Shown one piece after another: positions 37,601 to 46,395 of a DNA stretch of 64,000 nt. Position 1 is the stretch's first letter. The number at the start of each line of letters is the position of its first letter. Under the pieces are notes generated by a model. That model was not told where the DNA came from and did no database searches. It was given only the letters and a program-made list of their open reading frames with translations. The translations under genes were made by a program, and so were the position numbers. This stretch comes from Heterocephalus glaber (taxonomy: Eukaryota > Chordata > Mammalia > Rodentia > Bathyergidae): contig NW_004624743.1 of NCBI RefSeq assembly GCF_000247695.1, forward strand, positions 9,637,954 to 9,701,953. Reading direction: 5' to 3'.

Positions 37601-39516
37601 TTTAGTCCAGTTTAATCCAATTCTCTTATACAAACTAACCAAGGAATGATTTTCTAAATTTCAAAAACAGAAAGTATTTTTGAGAAAAAGAAATTTGCTC
37701 CATGAGTCAATGCCCTGGTTATTTTGCACATCCCAAAACTCAACAATTTTACAGGCTATTATTGAAAGAAATAAGCATTAAACCCTCCTTCTTCCTACCT
37801 TTTTTTATTTACCTCTAGTATTACTGTGGAAAATATTAGAATAAGCAAAAAATATTATTTTCAAAATTCCAACCAAAAATCAAAGCACTCATACTTATTA
37901 TTCACATCATTCTTCAAGAGCATAAAAAACAGGAAAAAAATTCTCCAAATAAAATTAAAATTCCCAAGTTAAATCACTATGCACTCGATTTACTTTTGAT
38001 AGTCCATGTAATTAAGTTCTCAAAATTTCTACCTTAGTATCACCTTATCAACTAATTTATAAACTTTTTTGGCACTGTAAATTCAAAATGTTAGGGCCGG
38101 GGATTTAGCTCAGTGGTGCTGCCACATGCCTCTCAAGCACAAGGTCCTGAGTTTGATCACTGGTACCAAAAAAGAAAAAAATTCAAAATGTTAGGTTACA
38201 CGTTTCTAACAATTTGGTACTTTACTTGTAATTTCTTCCATTACTATTAACAAATCAGCTAAAATATTAATGGGCATTAAACATATCACCAATATTAAAC
38301 AGGAAAAGTAGTCCATAATATTCATGCCTAATTCTATACGATAATGTGAAGAGTCTTGTAGTTTTCACTTAACATGTAAATTGTAGGTTAAACTTGTCTA
38401 ATAAAATCTCTAGGAAAGTGTAAAGAAAATTAAAAGTAAAATTTATTTTAAAGCCAGAAATGTCTGAGGAGCTGCCAATCTAAAAGTGCTCCAAGATTTT
38501 AAATTGAGGGTACAACATGTGTACAAGCACAGCTTAGAAAACTGGAAACTTCTAAAGCTTTAAAATGTAAACACCAGTTAACTGTACTAGAATGTTACTA
38601 TTTACAATTGAGAGTCATTTTGATCTGACCATGTATCCAAAAAAAGGCAAGAGACAGCAAGAAAGTGACCAACAGGTGCAGCACTGAGGAAGATCTTTCT
38701 TCCATGCTTAACCTGACTTGACACAAACTTGGGCATTGTGGGGTCTGTCATTCACTCCCTTCCCAATGCTCCGGGAGGACACATCAGGAACACACCCGTG
38801 ACCTCTTAGAGCACACCGCTGGGAAGGAACTACATGGAATTTTTAAGGCACTACGTCTAGATGGGGAGGTGGCAACAGATCTAGAGGGCTCAAGATTGGA
38901 AATGAACGAAAGGTTTAAAACAAAAAACATAAAACAAGAAATCCAGCCAAGGAATGGCCAGTTTAAGTAACTAAAATGGTTCGTACATGTACTAATTCTG
39001 CACAACGAGTGTAATCATTATTTACTGCAAATTCGGACTAATAAAAATAAAAATGAATAACTACAATGGGACTCTGGGGACAACATCAAGCAGGCCCTGG
39101 GAGATGGGGAGGCTTCGTGTTATTTCCAAATTCTGTGGGTGATGCAGTGAGCCCAAGGCGGGACCGTGCACCAGGCTGGAAGGACGAAAGGATGCAAGAG
39201 TCGCCAAGGCTGAGCTCTCGGGCAGAGAGGAAATCTCGCGAGACTTCGCTCCCTCTCGCTCACAAAGTGGTCCGGGCAGGGGCTCCCGCAAGGAGCAGCT
39301 CACCGGAGGTCACGGGCTCGTCACCAGCAGGACGCCCAGGCCCCAGGGAGAAGTCCCGCAGGTCGCCCGCGGCTCCAGTTCCGAGTCCCGCAAGCCCTCC
39401 CCGTCCTCGCGCGGGCCGCACCCGGCCTCCCTTCCACAGACGTCCGCCCCCAGTCCCGCTCCAGGGTGAGGAGAGCACTGCCGCTTCTTCATTACCGACC
39501 TCAGAGCTAAACTCAT
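25572..39516 (-). CDS. CETN3: Centrin-3 gene, five coding exons (whole span)
   Basis: Centrin-3 is a small EF-hand calcium-binding protein of centrioles and the pericentriolar region. Centrins act in centriole and microtubule-organising-centre function, and CETN3 is the vertebrate relative of yeast Cdc31. Five minus-strand exons join in frame to 167 codons plus stop, matching the usual length. Four EF-hands are visible. Loop 1 (about residues 38-49, [12 protein letters not shown]) and loop 4 (147-158, DKDGDGEINQEE) carry the canonical acidic residues and final Glu. Loop 2 (74-85) and loop 3 (111-122, ending in Asn) are degenerate, as is usual for centrins. A basic [10 protein letters not shown] stretch lies near the N-terminus. 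All introns are GT-AG and there is no frame break, so this is the functional gene, not a retrocopy. The assignment is by recognition of the protein sequence. Confidence 0.97.
26930..27075 (+). mobile_element. Possible old L1 3' tail
   Basis: AATGATGTTCACTGTAGAAA and TATTTGAGACTATTCATAAC followed by AAAAAGAAA resemble the 3' end of old mammalian L1 subfamilies. Short and diverged. Confidence 0.4.
29215..29350 (+). mobile_element. B1-type (7SL-derived) SINE
   Basis: GCCAGCCATGGTGGCATGTG, GCCTGCAGTCTTAGCTACAC, AGTCAGGTGGATCTCTTCAG, GAGTTTAAAACCAGACTGGA and AGTGAGACCTCCTCTC with an A-rich tail. It lies antisense in CETN3 intron 4. Confidence 0.85.
29370..29470 (-). mobile_element. ID-like tRNA-derived SINE
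   Basis: On the minus strand it reads GGCTGGAGATTTAGCTCAGT, CGCCACCTGCTTCGCAAGGG and GCGTTCGATCCCTGGTACC, with an (A,C)-rich tail. A perfect 10-bp duplication, CTGCAAAGGG, lies at 29360-29369 and 29471-29480. It sits 95 bases beyond the CETN3 exon 4 donor, in the sense direction. Confidence 0.92.
29566..29757 (-). CDS. CETN3: CETN3 coding exon 4 (EF-hand 3 and most of EF-hand 4)
   Basis: 192 nt, completing Val90 and running to the first base of Ile154. It encodes [20 protein letters not shown], the EF-hand 3 loop with four consecutive Asp (111-114), [20 protein letters not shown], and the start of EF-hand 4 (DKDGDGE). EF-hand 3 has Asn at loop position 12. The acceptor is TAG at 29760-29758. 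The donor GTAAGT at 29565-29560 matches the consensus. Confidence 0.98.
30652..30692 (-). pseudogene. Retroposed 5' fragment of U2 snRNA
   Basis: On the minus strand the 41 bases match the first 41 nt of U2 snRNA, including the block CGGCCTTTTGGCTAAGATCA, with one visible change near the 5' end (GTTTCTC for GCTTCTC). The remaining roughly 145 nt of U2 are absent and no snRNA promoter elements are seen. This is a truncated snRNA pseudogene, not a functional U2 gene. It lies in CETN3 intron 3 in the sense direction. Confidence 0.85.
31718..31780 (+). mobile_element. 5'-truncated ID-like SINE
   Basis: It starts inside the element (CTGCCTGCCTCGCAAGTGCA), keeps the B box (GGGTTCAATCCCCGGTACC) and ends in an A-run. 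A perfect 13-bp duplication AAAATGTACTTCA (31705-31717, 31781-31793) shows it inserted in truncated form. Confidence 0.9.
32110..32885 (+). repeat. LINE-2 remnant
   Basis: CAATTCTTTCCTGACTCAAG, TCTATGCCTGGAATGCCTCT, TTCAGCTCCTTAGTTTAATT and AGCACCTAATGCC before TTAGTAAATGTTTGT follow the L2 3' end plan. Sequence at 31860-32110 may belong to it too. Confidence 0.6.
33054..33134. mobile_element. hAT-type miniature inverted-repeat element (81 bp)
   Basis: Terminal inverted repeats begin CAGTGATGGTGAACCT (left) and CAGTGATAGTGAGCCT (right, reverse complement), 14 of 16 identical. An 8-bp target duplication flanks it: CTCTAAAC at 33046-33053 and CTCTACAC at 33135-33142, with one difference. An 8-bp duplication and CAGTG ends are hallmarks of the hAT superfamily. 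There is no coding capacity, so it was moved by an enzyme supplied in trans. A second, inverted copy is at 49888. Confidence 0.8.
33756..33779. repeat. TA microsatellite
   Basis: Short (TA)n run interrupted by TACA, in CETN3 intron 3. Confidence 0.8.
33835..34070 (+). repeat. MIR SINE remnant
   Basis: CTTACTATATATGCCTTTTT, TAAGAACCCTATGAGACATT and CACGCTAAGCACTACATTCT match the general MIR layout. Diverged. Confidence 0.55.
35326..35440 (-). CDS. CETN3: CETN3 coding exon 3 (EF-hand 2)
   Basis: 115 nt, residues 52-89 plus the first base of Val90. It begins with GTG after an AG acceptor at 35442-35441 and reads [20 protein letters not shown] followed by the EF-hand 2 loop. The loop (from Asp74) keeps Gly at position 6 and Ile at 8 but has Thr at 5 and Asp rather than Glu at 12, so it is probably a weak or non-binding site. 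The donor is GTGTGT at 35325-35320. Confidence 0.97.
35825..35880 (+). mobile_element. 5'-truncated ID-like SINE
   Basis: It starts at GCCTGCCCCGCAAGCCCAAG, keeps GTTCGATCCCCGGTACC, then an A-run. Short duplication AAAATTACC / AAATTTACC on both sides. Truncated at nearly the same internal point as the 31718 copy. Confidence 0.88.
35935..36030. repeat. Purine-rich (G/A) low-complexity tract
   Basis: GGGGGAGCAGTGGGGGGTGG followed by (GGGAGA)n-like sequence. May be the G-rich part of an L1 3' UTR, but the matching tail is not adjacent. Confidence 0.7.
36588..36670 (+). mobile_element. L1 3' tail, second tail type
   Basis: AAGATGTGTTATGTACATGT, CAACTCCCCATGATGAATGT, TAATCATTACGTATTGCAAA and GGGCTAACAATAAAAAA. 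It lies in CETN3 intron 2. Confidence 0.6.
37442..37577 (-). CDS. CETN3: CETN3 coding exon 2 (N-terminal basic tract and EF-hand 1)
   Basis: 136 nt, encoding residues 6 (part) to 51. It starts after an AG acceptor at 37579-37578 and completes Arg6, then reads [16 protein letters not shown] and the EF-hand 1 helix and loop ([21 protein letters not shown]). It ends at Lys51 on a codon boundary, with a GTAATA donor at 37441-37436. The loop has Asp at positions 1, 3, 5 and 9 and Glu at 12, so calcium binding is expected. Confidence 0.97.
38095..38178 (+). mobile_element. ID-like tRNA-derived SINE
   Basis: GGCCGGGGATTTAGCTCAGT, GAGTTTGATCACTGGTACC, A-rich tail. A perfect 16-bp target duplication, AAATTCAAAATGTTAG, lies at 38079-38094 and 38179-38194. 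In CETN3 intron 1. Confidence 0.93.
38975..39055 (+). mobile_element. L1 3' tail close to the CETN3 CpG island
   Basis: GGTTCGTACATGTACTAATT, GTGTAATCATTATTTACTGC and GGACTAATAAAAATAAAAA. It lies at the intronic edge of the CpG island. Confidence 0.55.
39500..39516 (-). CDS. CETN3: CETN3 coding exon 1 (MSLALR, start codon)
   Basis: This holds the ATG at 39516-39514 and the codons M-S-L-A-L, plus two bases (AG) of Arg6. The context has A at -3, a good Kozak purine. The donor is the GT at 39499-39498, followed by a second GT four bases on (39495-39494). Only the first donor keeps the frame with exon 2. No upstream in-frame ATG was found; the reading frame continues upstream only through a GTG at 39558. 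Confidence 0.93.
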
Positions 39517-39661
39517 TTTCTCCTTGGGCAGAGACGTTCCGCTCAAGAACGACTTCACACCCCTAACCCAACGCAGCGCGACTCCTACCAGCAGTTCAAC
39601 AGACGCAAACGACCTCAGCGGCCTCGAGGACCACCCACAAGACAGAAACCTCTGAATGGGG

Positions 39662-39800
39662 ATTGGTTGACAGTTGCCAATGTTCTGTCCCTTCGGGCAA
39701 ATGCTTCACTAGTCCTCTGTGTTCATTGGTCAAATTCCACGTCAATCAAAGAACTCTTTCTGCCTGTCTCCCCTGCTGCCCCTTCGGCCCGTTAGATTGG
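39662..39800 (-). promoter_or_regulatory. Cluster of four CCAAT boxes upstream of CETN3
   Basis: CCAAT pentamers are seen as ATTGG on the plus strand at 39662-39666, 39725-39729 and 39796-39800, and as CCAAT at 39677-39681. The first copy lies 146 bases upstream of the start codon. CCAAT boxes of this kind bind NF-Y and are common in promoters of cell-cycle and centrosome genes. No TATA box was seen, so initiation is probably dispersed around 39540-39650. Confidence 0.6.
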
Positions 39801-39960
39801 CCAGATGCTTTTTCCCCTAATGCTTTGCGCGGCCGGCCTGTGGGTCCCTGAGTGGGAGAGTGGGTGGCAGGCGCGGAGAAGCTGCTGCAGGTGGTGGGCG
39901 AGCGGCCCGGGCTGGGGCGACGCTCCGAGGGCGGGAGAGGGTCTGACTGCGGGCTCACCT

Positions 39961-41130
39961 GCTCTTGCGGGAAGGAAGTAGTACCTGGGGAGCGAGGTAT
40001 GCGAAACGTGAATCTGCCTTGATGGCAAACTTCGGATGCCTGTGTGCTTGGGGAGCTTGTTTAAAATGCAGGCTTAAATGCGGCTTTCTCCGTTCTGATT
40101 TCTGGAAGTGAAAACGTGCATTTTCCCCTTTACAAACTATTCAAGTGCTCGTAAGGCTGGTGCAATGGGCTGCTATAGCCTTGGGTTAGTCCTGGGTTGG
40201 ATCATTAGCTATTTACGGTGAAGGTTTCCTCTCCTTCCCCTTATTTTCCAGTTGCACGTGATTTATCTTTACTGCACACCAAGTGACCTTGGGTAATTAA
40301 TACTTCTACGTGTGTTGCACCTCTCACCTACTAGACTGAGTTTCTTGAAAGCCAGGATTCTCTCCTCCATTTAACGCTCTTCCTTGGGCCTCTTAAAACC
40401 CCTCATGCATAGGTGCTCAGTAAATTAATTATTTGTTGCGCAGAGTGCAGTCTTGCTGTGAAAGACTTATGAAGTATTGAGATAACCGGCATAGCTCTTA
40501 TGCGTGAATGAAATAGCCTGAGGGTGGGAATTTGAAGAGGGCAAGATGGATAGAAAAAACTATAGCGGATGTATAGAAAGGATTAGCGGAAAGAATAACA
40601 TCTAGATAGGGGCTTCTGGAAGGAAGTGGCATATATATTAGACCTGGAAGAATGACTTGAATTTGGGCAAGTGAAGATCGTAAAATAGAATATACTTCAC
40701 GATACCTGTGGAGTAGACCCCCCAAAAAGTAGAAAACTAAATTTTGAAGTACCTCGTGAATCACTTTTCAGTCTAAAGATTGCAGCACACTAGAACGTAA
40801 TGACATTGAAAAACTATTAAAATTAAATTTTATTTATTAAAATAAAGACCAGACTTTAGAGGAAAATTATTTTAATTAAATAAGAAAGGATGAAAATAAA
40901 CTGTATTTATGTATTTGAAGGTGTTAGACATAAAGGGCAAAATCAACTTTTAAATTAGTAACAAATTGTGGGAGAATAAAAAACAGCAATTAGAAAACAA
41001 TGTTTAAAGAGATATTAATATATTGGTAAATATACTTTTATAAACTAGTTCTTAGCAATACCAATAAAATCCACAAATTTTGGGGAAGTGTAATAAGAAA
41101 GGGAACATTGCCATTGAAAGTTGGTAGTTT
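39961..41130. other. Upstream flank of CETN3, nothing recognised
   Basis: Unique-looking sequence, falling from moderate to low GC away from the CpG island. No coding frame is convincing. Confidence 0.5.
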
Positions 41131-41146
41131 AAAAATTATTAAAATT

Positions 41147-41247
41147 CAGGGCTGGGGATTTAGCTCAGTGGTTTCGCCGCCTGCTGCACAAGCACAAGGA
41201 CCAGAGTTCGATCCCCGGTACCAAAAAAAAAAAAGAGAGAGAGAATT
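41147..41247 (+). mobile_element. ID-like tRNA-derived SINE
   Basis: GGGCTGGGGATTTAGCTCAG, CGCCGCCTGCTGCACAAGCA, GAGTTCGATCCCCGGTACC, tail of A12 plus (GA)n. A perfect 16-bp duplication, AAAAATTATTAAAATT, lies at 41131-41146 and 41248-41263. Confidence 0.93.
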
Positions 41248-41435
41248 AAAAATTATTAAAATTTATAATTTCATGCTGAAAGTACATAATACTTTTCAAA
41301 GAAAAGAGAACTTTAAAAAGAAAAGTGAATTTGGTCTATAACTCTACACTGACTGAAAAAAAAAAACATACCAAAGTTTTGTGCTCTCAAAAAATATCTG
41401 ACCCACTCAGATTTCTAAGTGAGTTTTTTAAATTT

Positions 41436-41537
41436 CTTTCTTTTTTTTTTTTTTTTTTTGGCGGTGCCAGGGATTGAACTCAGGACCTTGCACTTACAAG
41501 GCAGGCACTGCACCACTGAACTAAATCCCCGGCTCCA
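41436..41537 (-). mobile_element. ID-like tRNA-derived SINE
   Basis: On the minus strand it reads GGAGCCGGGGATTTAGTTCA, then GAGTTCAATCCCTGGCACC with a long A-tail. A 12-bp duplication, TTTTTTAAATTT, lies at 41424-41435 and 41538-41549. It sits in opposite orientation to the copy 190 bp away. Confidence 0.9.
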
Positions 41538-42419
41538 TTTTTTAAATTTTTGAAGAGCTAATTCTTGCTTTAATCTTAAAGCACAGAAAATGATGGAGAT
41601 TATTTGGCTTTTTTTTTTTTAAGCTCACACAACCCTCAGCATCCTGACAAAAGCATTTTAAAAACTCTGGAAGTAAAGTTAGTGATGACAGGATCGGCGT
41701 GTCACTCACCTTTGTATTCTGCAATGTCTGGTTTGTATTTGATGTTCATTTGTGAACATTTGGCCAAAAATCTTAGATTTCAGCAACATCAATTTGATAC
41801 TGTCCTATTTGTTTTATTGTCTCTCACAGTTTTTTTCTTAATAGCAAAACATTTATTGGTACATTTTAGCATACATAATGATAACATTCATCATAGGGAA
41901 TTTGCACCTGTACATGATACATCCCACATCTTTTTTTCCCCTTCCCCCCTCAAAATTCTAGATGAAGATTACCTCAGTTTCAAAAAGGCAATGAATAATA
42001 TTCAAACACCTATTCCTATAAAGGTATTTATTAACAGCAGATATTGAAAGTACTTTTTATAAAAAACATGAACAACATACTTGAAATACTAATGTTTCTC
42101 AAACCTGGTTTCTGAAACACTAGAATTTCATGAGATGTTTGTGCTCATTTTGTTGACAGATAACTTTGGAACTGTCAATGTTTTCAATATAATACCCTCT
42201 TAAAGAAATTATAGGGAAGTTACATACATCACTATTTATGTTTAATTAGTGACAACTAGTTATGTGACGACTTGCTGCAAGGTAGACCAAGGAAAGAAAT
42301 TTAGCTGGAAAACTACTACAACTTAGGTCAAATCATCTGTTACTAAATATGAGATTAGCAGCTCAGCCACAAATATCATTAAAACAGTTACTAATGTTAT
42401 CCTTGAAATTGTCAATGAT

Positions 42420-42900
42420 GGAATAAGATAAGAAAAATCATCAAATTAACATTATTTATAGATGTATGACTACTTGGGAAAATGCAGAAGAATCAAAGAA
42501 CCTAGTGGAAATGATTTTTTAAAATTCAGTAAAGTACCTGACTAGGAGGCATGCAAAATTAATAAAAATTGCAAAATCAGTCATTATATATAATACAACT
42601 ACCAATAGCAATATGAACTCTAGAAGTAAATTTAACAGGACATTTATACAATCAATAGGTAGAAAATCACAAAATTCTATTAAAGTACATGGTATTTGAA
42701 GAAGTTCAGAGAAGCTTTACTCTTTGATGGGAAGATTCAGTATTATAAAAATATTGATTATATTCTAAATTGTGAATTCAGTGCAATCAAAATTTAAACT
42801 CTTATTTCTATTGGATTTAACAAAATTACGCTAAAGATTATTTCAAGAATACCAATAAAAATAACTTACAAAATTGTGAAAGAATTACAGTACTTTCTCT
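42420..42900 (+). mobile_element. Old L1 ORF2 fragment, decayed
   Basis: ACATTATTTATAGATGTATG, CTTTGATGGGAAGATTCAGT and AATTCAGTGCAATCAAAATT follow the reverse-transcriptase-domain DNA of old mammalian L1s. No open frame is left. Confidence 0.55.
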
Positions 42901-42979
42901 GGGATATTCTAATACTTTCTCTAGGATATTAAAATATACTGTCAGAATAGAAAGCCCTGAGACAGAGCCAAAAGTAAGT

Positions 42980-43115
42980 GAAAACTTTTGCTTTAAGAAG
43001 CCACGGCACCCAGGCATCCGACCTGGAGAAAGGTGAGATAATAAATGGATGTTGTTTTAAGATAGTCAACTTGTGGTGACTTGTTATGGCAGCAGTAGAA
43101 ACTGATACACTTGAT
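42980..43115 (+). mobile_element. MaLR-type LTR 3' end remnant
   Basis: GTTTTAAGATAGTCAACTTG, then TGGTGACTTGTTATGGCAGC and AGTAGAAACTGATACAC, match the 3' end of MLT1-like LTRs. Confidence 0.55.
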
Positions 43116-43949
43116 AAGTCAGTGAAAAGAGAAATGGGAAGATAAACCAAAAGCAATTGATCAAAATATGTGGATGGATACCTGAAGGGATGTTTTCAAG
43201 GAAAAAAACCAAAAACAAAAACTGGATCAGTCCCAGGCAATAGATGAAGTGGGTAAAGAGGTGGTGAATGCTTTCAATGACATATGACAGTATTTGTGAA
43301 AGAAAAAAAAATAAGGTAATTAGAAAACCCTTGAAAAAAATTAGAATATCATGGTTTTTAAATTATATAAAACAAAATAATGCAGGATTGGCTGTAGTGA
43401 ATGCAATACTGGACCTACCACTATTTCCTTCAGAATCAGGAAGTTTAGTCCTCTAGCATCCAAGAGTCTTGGCTGTTGAAAACTTGCAGTTCAATTCCTG
43501 GGAAATTTCTCTTTAACCAAAGGTAGTTTCCTTGGACAACATTATGCATCCTCCCTAGGGCAGGACATATTCAAAGCCTGGTCAGTATAGAAGGGAAAGG
43601 CTAGGTCTCCTTTCTCAACTCAGGGGAACTCTTCAAGGCCTTTCTATCTTCGGAGCTCCTCATACAGTTGTTGGAGGCTTTTGTTTTAAGCTCAGCACTG
43701 TTCAACTCCTTCCCGTTCTTTCAGTCTCTCACAGATCTTGTTTCTAAGGCCTCCTCGTCAACCTCATCTGTCTCATAGTCTTTCCCCTGGACGATTCTAC
43801 CTAAAACACAAGCAACTGACAGAATAAAAGAGAACAAGAATGTGACAGATGCATTGGATTAGCACACAAAGAGGTAGCCCAGTTTTAGAGACTCAGATTT
43901 TTTAAAATGAAATGGAGGACTTATTTTAAAGAAAATCAGTGGATTTCTT

Positions 43950-44390
43950 AGAAATAAGGAAAATGAAAAGGTCTTCATAGCAGCTTTATTCATAATTGCC
44001 AAAGCTTGGAAGCGACCAAGATGTTCTTCAGTAGGTGAATGGATCGATGAACTGGTACATCCAGACAATGGAATATATTCAGCTTTAGAAATAGCTATCA
44101 AGCCATAAGAAGACAAGAAAGCAATGCAAATGTCAGTGTGAAAGGGAAAGAAGCCACTCTGAAAAGCCTACATACCATATGATTCCAACTGTGTGACATT
44201 CTGGAATAGGCAGACACTGGAGGCCGTGAGAAGATCCGCAAATGACTGGAACTGGAGAAAAGGAGAACTGGCTAGGAGAGACACAGCTCAAGGGCAGTGA
44301 AGCTGTTCCGTGTGGTGCTATAGTGGTGGATAGATGTCATGACACATTTATCAGAAACCACACAATGTGTGACATCAGGAATGAGTCCCT
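43950..44390 (+). mobile_element. Old L1 (L1ME-like), part 1
   Basis: AGCTTTATTCATAATTGCCA, AATGGAATATATTCAGCTTT and TGGTGGATAGATGTCATGAC run from the end of ORF2 into the 3' UTR. It is broken at about 44390 by a younger L1 tail and resumes at about 44733. Confidence 0.7.
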
Positions 44391-44732
44391 CTTTATGGCC
44401 GAGTAGGATGCACCTTTAAGACATAATAGTAAGTGAAATCAAGCCTACATATAGCATGGTTTCTCTTATATGAGAAACCCAAAATAAAGGATAGGTAATA
44501 GGAAGCAGGGAGATATTTTTCAATTGGGAAGGGTAACAAGATGGAGGAGTAGGAAGGGAGAGGAGGGAAAAGGGGGGGAGGAAAATTTTTACAAAGATAG
44601 AGCTTTTGCAAGTGGGAAGGGAGTCGAGATGGAGCAGGGAGCGAGGAGAGTGTTAGAAGAAGCAAAAAGAAGTATGCATATGTGCCAACTCCCCACAATA
44701 AGTGTGGTCATTATGTACTAATAAAAATAAGT
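44391..44732 (+). mobile_element. Young L1 3' end nested in an older L1
   Basis: TTTCTCTTATATGAGAAACC, a polypurine tract (44520-44580), GAGCTTTTGCAAGTGGGAAG, CAACTCCCCACAATAAGTGT and TACTAATAAAAATAAG. Same plan as the L1s at 1960 and 5926. Flanking duplication is diverged. Confidence 0.7.
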
Positions 44733-44930
44733 GAATCCTAATGTGAATGATGGATGTCAGGTGATAAAAATGCATCCATGTAGATTTACCGGTTGTAATA
44801 AATATACCTTTCAAGTGCAAGATGTTGGTAGTGGCGGGGGCTGTGCATGTGTGTGAACTCTATTTTCTGCTCAGTCTTGCTGTGAGCATAAAACTACTCT
44901 GAAAGTAAAGTCTGTCTTTTTAACAGTGCT
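44733..44930 (+). mobile_element. Old L1 (L1ME-like), part 2
   Basis: GTGAATCCTAATGTGAATGA, TAGATTTACCGGTTGTAATA and TGTGAGCATAAAACTACTCT continue the 3' UTR broken at 44390. Confidence 0.7.
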
Positions 44931-44976
44931 TGAAACTGGTTACCTCTGGGAAATGGGACACTGATTTCCTATTCCT

Positions 44977-45086
44977 TTTGAGATGAGGTCTCACCATATT
45001 GGCCAGGCTAGCCTTACATTCAGGGTCCTCTTGCCTCAGCCTCCTGAATAGCTGGGAATTACAGGCACACACCACTGAGCTTGGCA
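44977..45086 (-). mobile_element. B1-type (7SL-derived) SINE
   Basis: Complement of a B1 unit: GAGATGAGGTCTCACCATAT, TTGGCCAGGCTAGCCTTACA, TTGCCTCAGCCTCCTGAATA and TACAGGCACACACCACTGAG. Confidence 0.8.
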
Positions 45087-45439
45087 GCCCTGTTGCTTCA
45101 CTGGATTCCTAGGGTAAACCCATCATTACTCATGTTTCCTACCTTCATGTTGTCATGTTTTACTTTTTTTTTTTTTGCTCCGATATATCTTTTTGCTGCA
45201 GAAACTCAGCAATGGTACATGACAGATGAACTTTATGTATTCCTTATTTTGTTCCCACAACTGTTTCACAGTTGAAATGACAAATGAAAAGGGATGAAGC
45301 AGGTAGACACTGCCTTTCTGCACTTAATATATCATGTTCATGAACTACCTTGATAAACATGCGAAATTGAAGGAAAATTTCATTTGGACAAATGTATTCT
45401 TCACTCCATTGAGAAGATAAAGTTAGACACACACTGCAG

Positions 45440-46040
45440 ATCTTGTGTCAAAATACACTGAAGACAAATTAAAAGACTGTAAAAAAACATACTACAAGAA
45501 CATACAATTGGATCAAGAAAGACTTTCTCAGCATAATTACCAAGGTGAGAACCCATAAAAGCATGATAAATTTGGCACAGTATACAAAGATGTAAAATGT
45601 CTATGTTTTTAAATCAACCAGTATAATCAAGTATTCTAGAGAGAAACAGTGAAAGGCAGAGGAAAGGGCAATAGAGATATTCTGTGACAATGATTCTTCA
45701 GTTGTGACACCAAAATTACAAGCAACAAAAGAAAAAATTTAAAAAGAGGACTTTATCAAATCTAAAAACCTTGGTATGTGGAAAGATATACCAAGAGAGT
45801 GAAAAGGCAATCCGCATGGAAGAATGGCAAAAAGTATTTGCAAATTATGTATGTGATCAAGGATTAAGAAGGTGTAAAAATCCTGTAACTTAACAACAAA
45901 AACAAAACAACCCAATAAGCAAAGGACCTGAATAGACATGTCTCCAAAGATATGCAGATAATAAGTACATGAAAAGATGCTTAATATCACAAATCGTTAG
46001 GGAAAGGAAAATCAAAATCACAATGAGTATAATTTAGAGG
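45440..46040 (+). mobile_element. Old L1 ORF2 fragment, part 1
   Basis: ACACCAAAATTACAAGCAAC, GGACTTTATCAAATCTAAAA and GACATGTCTCCAAAGATATG follow old L1 ORF2 DNA. Interrupted by another L1's 3' UTR and continued at about 46400. Confidence 0.65.
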
Positions 46041-46395
46041 CAAAATGCTCAAAAAATGGCTGCTGTAGTTCATCTCATGGAAGTGGATTACCTTAGGCTG
46101 AGGTTAGGGTGAAATGAGCAGGGAGACCCCAGTCAAAAGGTTCTAAGTCCTAATTAATGCCAGGAATAAATTCTGGTGAAAGATTGCACAGTATGGTGAC
46201 TGTAACAATAGTGTGTTGTGTATTTCTCAATAGCTAGAAAAGAAGGTTTCAGATGTTGTACCACAAAGAAATGATAAATGTTTGAGAAGATGGATATGCT
46301 ATTTATCCTGACTCAATCATTATACCATGTATATTTGTATCAAAACATCACACAGTACCTCATAAATTTGCACAATTGTCAGTTTAAAACAATAA
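46041..46395 (+). mobile_element. L1 3' UTR (L1MA-like) nested in an older L1
   Basis: AGATTGCACAGTATGGTGAC, GTTGTACCACAAAGAAATGA and TATCAAAACATCACACAGTA match the 3' end plan of L1MA-type elements. It separates two collinear ORF2 pieces. Confidence 0.6.

Larger units (their letters stand above)
37578..39499 (-). other. CETN3: CETN3 intron 1
   Basis: Holds the 5' end of the CpG island, an L1-type 3' tail at about 38975-39055 and an ID-like SINE at 38095-38178. The rest is AT-rich without recognised features. Confidence 0.85.
39110..39960. promoter_or_regulatory. CpG island over CETN3 promoter and exon 1
   Basis: The only strongly GC- and CpG-rich block in the window. It covers the 5' part of intron 1, exon 1, the 5' UTR and roughly 450 bases upstream, and the surroundings are AT-rich. 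This is a typical housekeeping CpG-island promoter. The island continues well upstream of the start codon, so divergent transcription to the right is possible, but no plus-strand gene was recognised there. Confidence 0.85.

Noticed and set aside
39310..39558. Longer CETN3 N-terminus starting upstream of MSLALR
   Set aside because: The frame is open upstream, but the codon at 39558 is GTG, not ATG. The ATG at 39516 has a good context and gives the standard 167-residue protein.
39066..39566. 166-codon plus-strand frame across the CpG island
   Set aside because: GC-rich DNA lacks stop codons by chance. The product is low-complexity Arg/Pro/Ser-rich and lies opposite CETN3 exon 1.
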